DNA of 64,000 bases from assembly GCA_937927975.1 (NCBI GenBank), contig CALEZT010000088.1:66419-130418 (forward strand). The letters run 5' to 3'. Below the pieces are notes generated by a model. It ran no database searches. It was not told the origin of the DNA and saw nothing but the letters and a program-made list of their open reading frames with translations. The position numbers and the translations under genes are program-made. This document shows positions 1 through 6,818 of this stretch, in pieces. The first letter of the stretch is position 1; each line of letters begins with the position of its first letter. This stretch comes from an uncultured Phycisphaerales bacterium (GTDB lineage Bacteria > Planctomycetota > Phycisphaerae > Sedimentisphaerales > Anaerobacaceae).

Positions 1-512
1 TTCTCGCGGCTTGCGGTGCGGGGGTCCACTTCCACCGTGAACTCCTCGATCCGGTCTGTCCCCACGTGCGACTGGATCCTCTCCGCGAGGGCAAGGAACT
101 CCTGTGGCTCCATGAAAGAAGGCGACCCGCCGCCGATGTGGACCGACTTGATCGTCTCGATCAGAAGGGTCCTGTCCAGACGAGCGAACAGAAGATCGAG
201 ATTCCTGTGCAGGGATTGGAGATAGCTGCGAATCCCTTCCCGGTCCGAGCTGATCGTCGCGTTGCAGATGCAGTAGTGACAGAGCCTCGGACAGAAAGGG
301 AAGTGGACGTACAGAATCGTCGGCCAGGACGGGCCCTCCGACTGGGAAATGGCCCGGTCGAACTCCTCCCGTCCGCAGGTCTGCGTCCACTCCGACAGGG
401 TCGGATAGCTCGTGTAGTAAGGTCCCGGCTCATGGAACAGACGGATGAGGCCTTCATCGAGAGCCTGCGTGAATCGAAACGCGGTCCTTGTTGGCGAAAT
501 CGTCATGGTCAT
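1..512 (-). CDS. HemN-like radical SAM protein, 3' end outside window
   Basis: Only about the first 170 residues are inside the window. The protein opens with a Y-T-S-Y-P-T segment (residues 33-38) and then a CX3CX2CXC cluster (Cys74, 78, 81, 83) after YVHFPF, the layout of HemN/HemW-type oxygen-independent coproporphyrinogen oxidase relatives. A GGGSPS segment follows, as in that family's SAM-binding region. The start at 512 overlaps the TGA of the upstream gene (ATGA), which suggests translational coupling. True HemN makes protoporphyrinogen; HemN-like proteins include methyltransferases and cyclopropanases. Given the cluster of radical SAM enzymes upstream, a tailoring role is as likely as haem synthesis. 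The substrate cannot be read from the fragment. Confidence 0.8.
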   Translation of the reverse strand, partial: MTMTISPTRTAFRFTQALDEGLIRLFHEPGPYYTSYPTLSEWTQTCGREEFDRAISQSEGPSWPTILYVHFPFCPRLCHYCICNATISSDREGIRSYLQSLHRNLDLLFARLDRTLLIETIKSVHIGGGSPSFMEPQEFLALAERIQSHVGTDRIEEFTVEVDPRTASRE

Positions 513-2374
513 CGTGGAAACCGTCCCGTCCGAAGATGGTCCGGAGACAATCCGAACCGGGTGAATAGATCGTTCCAATATGGCGAGGAGGCCAGACGCC
601 CTTCGAGCCGTTCCACCAGTTTCGCATCCGTCCGGCCGTGGAGTCTGTGTCGCAGATATCCGTAGAAGTACATGGGAAACGGATCGTCCGGGGCAATCGC
701 TTCGGTGATATAGCGAAGGTACATCGACAATTGCCCGAGCTTCTCCCGGCTGTCCAGGGAGAAGAGCCTCTGAAAATTCAGATGGAAGTTCATGTACAGC
801 CAGATGGATTCGTGCAACGCTTTAGGCGGCACCGCGTCCAGATTCGCCCCTGCGAAAGGATCGATGCAAGGGGAGGCAAACGCCTTTTTCATGACGTGCT
901 CCCGCCGCTTTCCAAAAGGCCCGCTGTTGAATCGAATCTCCTTTGTGTCGGTCGTTTCGGCCAATCCCTGTTTGACCATCAGATCGAAGATGGGCGTATT
1001 GGGCAGCGGCTGCAAGATGGTGATGTTGTACCAGTCCAGGCCCATCTGCACCGCCAGATTGAAGGTGTCCAGAATCATTCGATAGGTTTCCTCGGGAAAA
1101 CCGACCATGAGAAAACCGCGAGTGTTGATCTGCTCGAACTTCTTGAACACCGCTGCGGCCCGGAGATAGTTCTCTATGCTGCTGGGCTTGCGGACACTCT
1201 TGAGGATCTCCGGATTGCCCGACTCGATGCCGACGTTGAGCCCGATGCAACCGCTCTCAGCCGCGGCTGCGATCAGGTCCTCCGTGCAGGAGGCGGCCAC
1301 CACCCCGTTGGTGCAGTCCCAGGTCAGCCCCACGTTCCTGCGGACCATTTCGTTGAACAGACGGATGGCCCGCGTCGAATCGAAGAACAGATCGTCGTCG
1401 AGCCACATGAAATGCTCCACACCCCGCTCCCGCAGCGAGAGCATCTCCTCGATGAGAACGTCGATGGATTTGTGACGCACCCCTTTGCCGTTGAAGTTCC
1501 GAACGCTGCAATACGTGCAGTTGCCCCGGCATCCGCGGTTCGAGAGCACGGTGGCCACGCGGACGGATTGCCCTTTGAGACTGAAAAACGAGCCGATCGC
1601 TCCGCATTGCGACAGCTCCTCGATGTTCAGCAGATCGTGGGCCGGAACGATGTTCAAGTCTTCCTCCGACGGCGTGATCTTCCCGGTGAAATGAATCCGG
1701 GAGGAACCGGTATTGCTGTACGCCTGATAGAGAGCGGCGCCTGGGACCTGGCCGTTCACGGCCTGGACGAAACAGCCGAACGCCCGCTCTGCCTCGTAGA
1801 AGAAGAACAGGTCCACCATCGAGTACTCGTCGATGATCGCCTCGAACTCTTCCCGGCTCATGAAGCAGTTCGTGATGTGCACGCCGCCGAGGGACAGGGG
1901 CACGTCGGGCGCCAGTCGCTCGATCTCCTGTGCAACCTCCACCGTCGAACGATGGGTCTGCGTGAACATGCAGGTCAAGCCGACAAGGTCGGGCTCGAAT
2001 CGTTCGAGCCCTTGGGACAGAGCATTCGTCCAGATTCTCCGGAAGTCGAACTCCTCCTTCGAGTCGTTCCGCCGACAAGCCTTGAGGACCTCGTGGTGGA
2101 GGTTGAGAATCTGCACCTCGATCCCATCCCGACGAAGATGGCTGGCGATCACCCCAACTCCATAGGCGGGATGATTCCAGTACCGGCCGCGACGGGCGGT
2201 GGCGTAATCGAACATCGTCTCGTCCCCCTCCGGCGGGACCACGAAAAGGACCTTGCGAACGCATCTCGCAGGAAACAGCTCGGAGAGTCGCTCCTGGATC
2301 AACTCCTCGAAGCGGCTGTCGCCCAAAGCCACCGCAACCTCCTGCGTCCCTGGAACACTCTTCTCTTTGAGCAT
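509..2374 (-). CDS. B12-binding-type radical SAM protein (paralogue 1)
   Basis: This 621-residue protein has an N-terminal region resembling a cobalamin-binding domain (roughly residues 35-190, beginning KVLFVVPP and containing LVGLTCMFTQT and LSLGGVHI). A radical SAM core follows, with RGCRGNCTYC giving the CX3CX2C cluster near residue 280. The end is an alpha-rich tail. It is a clear paralogue of the next gene upstream: both carry RGCRGNC followed by a GKGxRxxxxxxLIEE segment and a DDDL motif. The ATG at 2374 sits 2 bases after the upstream stop. The open frame continues to 3481, but that upstream part is out of frame with the paralogue and is not real. Such enzymes methylate or rearrange unactivated carbons; no substrate is visible. 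Confidence 0.85.
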   Translation of the reverse strand: MLKEKSVPGTQEVAVALGDSRFEELIQERLSELFPARCVRKVLFVVPPEGDETMFDYATARRGRYWNHPAYGVGVIASHLRRDGIEVQILNLHHEVLKACRRNDSKEEFDFRRIWTNALSQGLERFEPDLVGLTCMFTQTHRSTVEVAQEIERLAPDVPLSLGGVHITNCFMSREEFEAIIDEYSMVDLFFFYEAERAFGCFVQAVNGQVPGAALYQAYSNTGSSRIHFTGKITPSEEDLNIVPAHDLLNIEELSQCGAIGSFFSLKGQSVRVATVLSNRGCRGNCTYCSVRNFNGKGVRHKSIDVLIEEMLSLRERGVEHFMWLDDDLFFDSTRAIRLFNEMVRRNVGLTWDCTNGVVAASCTEDLIAAAAESGCIGLNVGIESGNPEILKSVRKPSSIENYLRAAAVFKKFEQINTRGFLMVGFPEETYRMILDTFNLAVQMGLDWYNITILQPLPNTPIFDLMVKQGLAETTDTKEIRFNSGPFGKRREHVMKKAFASPCIDPFAGANLDAVPPKALHESIWLYMNFHLNFQRLFSLDSREKLGQLSMYLRYITEAIAPDDPFPMYFYGYLRHRLHGRTDAKLVERLEGRLASSPYWNDLFTRFGLSPDHLRTGRFPR

Positions 2375-2376
2375 GA

Positions 2377-4272
2377 TCAATGGTTCCTTCCTGGATCGCA
2401 AGCCCGATTGACGTCCGCCATCGAGGAGGCACAGGCGTTCCAGATGCCCTCCAAACCGTCGAAGACCTGGCTCGCAGAATGGGGGTTCGCCTCCAGCAAA
2501 GTGTCGAGTCCAAACCTTGCGAATCGGTACTGCCAGTTCGACGAACCTTCCACGATGGTCCTGGCGTCTTCGAGCAACGTGCGACCACACGCGGGAAGAC
2601 CCATCAGGACTCGGCCCAACCCTGCGAACAGGAGCATGTAGGGGTTCTTCGGGTAGGCCACGCGGACCGCGTCCAGCCAGGCGACAAATTTCTCGGGCCG
2701 GCCGCCGGGTTTCAGGTTCTTGTTTCCGACGTAGTTGCCCAGGAGATTGAACGTCAGCCAGATGTTCTTCACCATCGCTCGCGAAGGGACGACGTCGCCT
2801 GAGATCGAGAAGACGTCCGGCCCCAGCGGCAGGCTGCGGTCGTCCTGGATCTCGCGGTTGGGACTGTCCTTGCCGGGGATAAAGTCCGTGGCCCCGACGC
2901 CGTCGGTCTTGAGGTTCTCTGCGACCGCGGTCGGTTTGCTCGTGAACTGAAAGACCGTGAACGAGGACCAGTCCAGGTTCAGCCGGACCGAGAAGGCGAA
3001 GGTCTCCAGCATCTGGGCGAACGTTTCTTCCCCGAACAGGCCGATGATGTAGTTGCCGCCGACGAACAGCTCGGGATAGTCCTGGAGCATGTCCGCGACG
3101 TTGGCGAACGACTCGAGCGAACCGGGCTTTCGAATCCGCCGGAGCATCCGGGCGTTGCCCGACTCGACGCCGATCTTGAAACCCAGGCAGCCGGAGTCTC
3201 GCATCAGGTCGAGCAGTTCCCGCGTGATCGAATGGGTCATCAGGCCGTTGTTGGCGGCCCAAGTGATGCCATACTGCCTGCGCAGATCGCCGAGAGCCCG
3301 CAGGAGCCTCGTCACCGCGGCCCGGTCGGCAAGAAGATCGTCGTCGAGCACTTCGAAGTGCCGCACGGATCGCCGTTCGACAAGATATCGCACTTCTTCG
3401 ATCAGTTCCTCCACCGGATGGGTGCGAGTCCCCTTGCCCATGAACGGACGGACCCCGCAGAATTTGCAGTTGCCTCGGCAACCCCGGCTCAGCTGGAAGA
3501 CGCCGTAGACTGTGTCCTGACCGGCCATGCGGGAATACGGATTGAGGCTCCCGACACGACAGTACTGTTCCACGTCCACTGCCGAATAGGAATCGACCAG
3601 GTTTCCCCTGAGTTCAACGCTGGCGCATTTGCCGGCCGTCCTCAGCACCCGGCCCTCCGCAAGGAACGAGATGCCCGAAACCGGATCAGACGCATCGCAT
3701 CGATCCTCGTAAGCATCCAGCAGATAGTTGAGTCGGTCCTCGCCCTCCCCTTCGACCGCGAAGTGGCACAGACCCTCCTTGAGGTATCGGTCCATCTCGT
3801 TGGTCGCGGTCGGCCCGCCGATCAGGACCATCTGTTCGCCTCGCGCCGTCACGTGCCGCAGGATCGCGGTCAGAGGATGATTCGTCGCGAACAGATCGGT
3901 GTACACGGTCAGGCAGGTCACGCCGACCAGGTTCGGATGGAACGTATCGAGCTGTTCATCCAGCGCATCGAGCCATCTCTCAGGATCGAAACTCCCCTGC
4001 GTAGCGATCCGTTGGAGCGTGTGCAGATTCAGATCGAGGATACGGACTTCGATGTCCCGGCCGGACAGAGATTCAGCCAATCGCTGAAGCCCCGTGGGCG
4101 GATAGGCGTAGTAGCCGCGATTGCGAATGACCTCGGGATTGATCGTATCGAAGAGGAACTGCGGCGCCTGGACCAGGAGCAGCCGCCGGCCCGGGCCGAA
4201 CCGCTCCCGAAGCGACGCGGCGTACGTTCGCAGAGCTTCATTCGCATTCAGGATGTCTTGTGGCTCGGTCAT
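2377..4272 (-). CDS. B12-binding-type radical SAM protein (paralogue 2)
   Basis: This 631-residue protein has the same plan as its downstream neighbour. An N-terminal cobalamin-binding-like region (RRLLLVQAPQFLFD, IRVLDLNLHT-like strand, LVGVTCLTV, MVLIGGPTATNE) is followed by a radical SAM core with SRGCRGNCKFC near residues 261-270. GKGTRTHPVEELIEEV and LDDDLL come next, then a C-terminal helical domain of about 200 residues. The two adjacent paralogues look like a tandem duplication that has diverged strongly. The spacing (2 bases to the next gene, 6 bases from the SDR gene) marks one transcription unit. Family knowledge supports SAM-dependent radical chemistry with B12; the product is unknown. 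Confidence 0.85.
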   Translation of the reverse strand: MTEPQDILNANEALRTYAASLRERFGPGRRLLLVQAPQFLFDTINPEVIRNRGYYAYPPTGLQRLAESLSGRDIEVRILDLNLHTLQRIATQGSFDPERWLDALDEQLDTFHPNLVGVTCLTVYTDLFATNHPLTAILRHVTARGEQMVLIGGPTATNEMDRYLKEGLCHFAVEGEGEDRLNYLLDAYEDRCDASDPVSGISFLAEGRVLRTAGKCASVELRGNLVDSYSAVDVEQYCRVGSLNPYSRMAGQDTVYGVFQLSRGCRGNCKFCGVRPFMGKGTRTHPVEELIEEVRYLVERRSVRHFEVLDDDLLADRAAVTRLLRALGDLRRQYGITWAANNGLMTHSITRELLDLMRDSGCLGFKIGVESGNARMLRRIRKPGSLESFANVADMLQDYPELFVGGNYIIGLFGEETFAQMLETFAFSVRLNLDWSSFTVFQFTSKPTAVAENLKTDGVGATDFIPGKDSPNREIQDDRSLPLGPDVFSISGDVVPSRAMVKNIWLTFNLLGNYVGNKNLKPGGRPEKFVAWLDAVRVAYPKNPYMLLFAGLGRVLMGLPACGRTLLEDARTIVEGSSNWQYRFARFGLDTLLEANPHSASQVFDGLEGIWNACASSMADVNRACDPGRNH

Positions 4273-4278
4273 ATCGAT

Positions 4279-5049
4279 TCACGCAACCGCGTAGGTCTTC
4301 CCTTCCCCGGCGTCGATGGGCACCAGGCACCCGCCCATCATCCCGGCCGCATCGGAACAGAGAAAAGCGATCAAAGGCACGAGTTCCTCGGCGTCGGCCA
4401 GCCGGCCCCGCGGCAGCCGCTCGGCGATGAACCGCTCGACCACTTCGGGTTTGTCGGCCTTGAGCCTCTGCCACGAATTGCCGGGAGCATTAAAACCGCC
4501 GGGCAGAATCCCGGTGACCACGACGCCGTGGGTGGCCAGGTGATTGCCCAGGCTTCGCACGTAGGCGGCCAGTCCCGCCTTGGCGGTGTTGTACCCCACG
4601 GAGGCCACGGCATCCGTGGAAGCGACCGAGCCCACGTGCACCAGATTGCCCTTGCCCCGCTCCATCATGGCCGGGGCCACGAGCCGGTTGATTTCGGCCG
4701 CCGCCGCCACGTTGAGGGAGAACAGCTTCAGCATATCGCTGGCGGAGATCAGCGGCTCCCGAAGTCCAAGCCCGCCTCCGGCCACATGAAGCACCGTGTC
4801 AATCTGACCCAGGAACGCTGTCGCTTCACGCACCGCTTCTTCCAACGCCGCTCCATCTGTCACGTCAACGGCGACGGCCAGGTGATCCACCGCATTATCG
4901 CAGGAGCCCCGCACCTCCTCCAGCGTCTCTTTCGACCGGGCCATTAGAACCAGCCGGGCTCCTTGCTCCGCGAACGCCCGGGCGCAGACGGACCCCAGAC
5001 CTCGGGAAGCCCCGGTGATCAGAATCCTCTTGCCCTGCAGCGAGAACAT
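4279..5049 (-). CDS. SDR-family oxidoreductase
   Basis: This 256-residue classical short-chain dehydrogenase has a TGASRGLG dinucleotide-binding motif at residues 12-19, a DVTD segment and a VAGGG in place of NNAG. It also has the catalytic Ser (HVGSVAS) and YNTAK catalytic Tyr-Lys near residue 150. It ends with an IAFLCSDAAGMMGGCLVPIDAG segment typical of 3-oxoacyl-ACP-reductase-like SDRs. A GTG at 5058 would add three residues; I prefer ATG 5049 because GAGG lies at normal spacing before it. It sits between radical SAM genes with 1-10 base spacing, so it probably reduces or oxidises a sugar-like intermediate. NAD versus NADP preference is not clear. Confidence 0.88.
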   Translation of the reverse strand: MFSLQGKRILITGASRGLGSVCARAFAEQGARLVLMARSKETLEEVRGSCDNAVDHLAVAVDVTDGAALEEAVREATAFLGQIDTVLHVAGGGLGLREPLISASDMLKLFSLNVAAAAEINRLVAPAMMERGKGNLVHVGSVASTDAVASVGYNTAKAGLAAYVRSLGNHLATHGVVVTGILPGGFNAPGNSWQRLKADKPEVVERFIAERLPRGRLADAEELVPLIAFLCSDAAGMMGGCLVPIDAGEGKTYAVA

Positions 5050-5059
5050 CGACTTCACC

Positions 5060-6130
5060 TCACACGAACATCACGTGATCCGGGTCCGTGTCCAGGTACT
5101 CCAGGATCATCTTGTTCTTGTCGTTCACCACACAATGGTGGCAGCAGTGCTTCCTCGGATCGATCCGGAAGAACTGCGACTTGTCCGAAAGCCAGGCATC
5201 CCGGAACCGTCGATCTCGGATCGAGCAGATCAGTCCCTCGTCCAGGTTGTAGGCCTTGTCGTGGCACGAATAGACGTTCAGGTCGGCGCCGATGACCGGG
5301 TTGATCTGGATGTAAGGGCACCAGCCGTAGGACTTGCGGAACGTGGTCAGTTGCTCGCCGTAGCCGTTGAAGACCTCGAATCCCTCGCCCGCGAAATCCG
5401 CGACGGCCCGCTCGATCTGCTCGCCCACCGATGCGAAATAGGGCCTGTGGTAGTCGTTGCACTCGGCGCCGTCGTTGCTCACGATGCACGGCGACACCTT
5501 GACGCTGTCGGCGCCGGCGTTCTTGATCCGACCGATCGTCTCGTACACGTGCGACGCGTTGTCTTTGTCCACGATGATCACGACGCCCAGGTAGCAGGAG
5601 CCGCCGAGCTTGCGGAAATCCTCCAGGTTGCCCATCACCTTGGCGTACTCCTTCTCAGAGACCCCGCGATACTTGGCGTAGCTCGGGCCGTCCCAGCCGT
5701 CCAGGGAGACGCGAATCCACGTCCCCTTGGCCGCGAACAGCTCCGCAATCCGGCCCTTCAGGCCGGAGCCGTTGGTCAGCGTCGCGAAACGAATGCCTTT
5801 CTCCGCGAGCATCTGGACCGTCTCGGCCAGGTGCGGATAACACAGGGGCTCGCCCCCGCCGCTGAAGGTCACCGCCTTGACGCCCATCTCGGCGAAGTCC
5901 TCCACGATCTCCAGCATCTTCTCCCTGGGGATCTGGTCCTTCGCGGCCATGTCCTTGCCGAGTTGGATGTTCTCCTTGCGATAGGCGCAATACCAGCAGT
6001 TGTGGCTGCAAACGTTCGTCGGCTTGACGCGTACGTGCAACGGCGGCAGGACCCGCGGAACGCTCGCAGGCAGCGAATCGACCTTGTCCTTGTAGTGGAA
6101 CACCTTCATTTTCGTGTACAGCAAACCCAT
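5060..6130 (-). CDS. Radical SAM/SPASM-like protein
   Basis: This 356-residue radical SAM protein has CSHNCWYC (Cys41, 45, 48) near the N-terminus, followed by FSGGGEPL, the SAM-contacting GGE motif. The C-terminal third holds a SPASM/Twitch-like Cys set (CHDKAYNLDEG, then CCHHC near the end) that should bind an auxiliary iron-sulfur cluster. The size and N-terminal placement match enzymes that act on peptides or sugars, including sugar-modifying members. A second ATG (6109) is possible, but AGAAGGA before 6130 favours the longer form. It is linked to neighbours by short spacers. Confidence 0.85.
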   Translation of the reverse strand: MGLLYTKMKVFHYKDKVDSLPASVPRVLPPLHVRVKPTNVCSHNCWYCAYRKENIQLGKDMAAKDQIPREKMLEIVEDFAEMGVKAVTFSGGGEPLCYPHLAETVQMLAEKGIRFATLTNGSGLKGRIAELFAAKGTWIRVSLDGWDGPSYAKYRGVSEKEYAKVMGNLEDFRKLGGSCYLGVVIIVDKDNASHVYETIGRIKNAGADSVKVSPCIVSNDGAECNDYHRPYFASVGEQIERAVADFAGEGFEVFNGYGEQLTTFRKSYGWCPYIQINPVIGADLNVYSCHDKAYNLDEGLICSIRDRRFRDAWLSDKSQFFRIDPRKHCCHHCVVNDKNKMILEYLDTDPDHVMFV

Positions 6131-6146
6131 ACGCGTCGATCCTTCT

Positions 6147-6818
6147 TCAGCCTCGAACCAGGTTCAAGGACTCGGCCGTCGTAAATGCGTAGTCACCCGT
6201 GTAGCCCGTCTCGCGGAAGACCTCCTGCCACTCGCTCACGTGCAGGATGGTCGTCCCGAGCAGGGTCCAGTCCTCCAGAAGCTCGCGTCCCTCACGCGTG
6301 TTGTAGGCGCCGAGGGTCACGAAGCTGAGGCCCTTACCGACCCTCTGAATCTCGCGAAGGGCCTGCATCACCCCTCCCAGATTGAGCATGTAGATCGCGG
6401 CGTAGGCCATGACGAAATCGAACTGCCCATCCGCAAACGGCAGCTTCTCGTAGGGAGCCAGAACCAGGTCGCCTTTCACCGACTCCATCGCGTGCTCGAT
6501 GGGATAGGGATGATTCTCGACGCCCTTGACGCATATGCCGGGCAGAGCCAGCTTGAGATCGTGCAGGAAGAAGCCCTTCTTGCAGCCGATGTCCAGAACC
6601 GACGAGGCCGAGGTCAAGCCGTAGCGAGCGACAAGTCGCGGGACGATCTGCGCCCATCGGCCGTCGTAGCGGAAACCGCCATAGCCGTTCTCCCGCCGGC
6701 CGTCGTAGTACTCTGCATCCAGACCGGCGGCCGCCATTCGATTCCGAATGGTCCGGAATCCCTTCTTCAGGACTCTCGGCGTGCTGCTGTGCGGATATCC
6801 GAGATCGAATTCTTCCAT
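6147..6818 (-). CDS. Class I SAM-dependent methyltransferase
   Basis: This 223-residue protein has a Rossmann-type motif I (SVLDIGCKKGFF, about residues 69-80), an acidic strand-2 end (GVENHPYP), LPFADGQFDFVMAY as motif IV region, and a LREIQRVGKG post-motif. This matches class I methyltransferases of the Methyltransf_11/23 type. The start at 6818 overlaps the stop of the upstream gene by one base (TGATG), which indicates coupling. The longer open frame in this reading frame runs upstream through another gene and is spurious. The acceptor may be a sugar carbon or oxygen in the same pathway, which is an inference from context. Confidence 0.85.
   Translation of the reverse strand: MEEFDLGYPHSSTPRVLKKGFRTIRNRMAAAGLDAEYYDGRRENGYGGFRYDGRWAQIVPRLVARYGLTSASSVLDIGCKKGFFLHDLKLALPGICVKGVENHPYPIEHAMESVKGDLVLAPYEKLPFADGQFDFVMAYAAIYMLNLGGVMQALREIQRVGKGLSFVTLGAYNTREGRELLEDWTLLGTTILHVSEWQEVFRETGYTGDYAFTTAESLNLVRG

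Noticed and set aside
638..2641. Long open frame on the plus strand opposite the first B12 radical SAM gene
   Set aside because: It mirrors the GC-rich minus-strand gene, has no domain, and the minus-strand frame has clear catalytic motifs.
509..3481. One 990-codon open frame covering two radical SAM genes
   Set aside because: Only the part from 2374 has family similarity; the upstream part is out of frame with the paralogue gene, which has its own start and stop.
3232..4947. Plus-strand open frame of 571 codons
   Set aside because: It is antisense to a radical SAM gene and an SDR gene with full motif sets.
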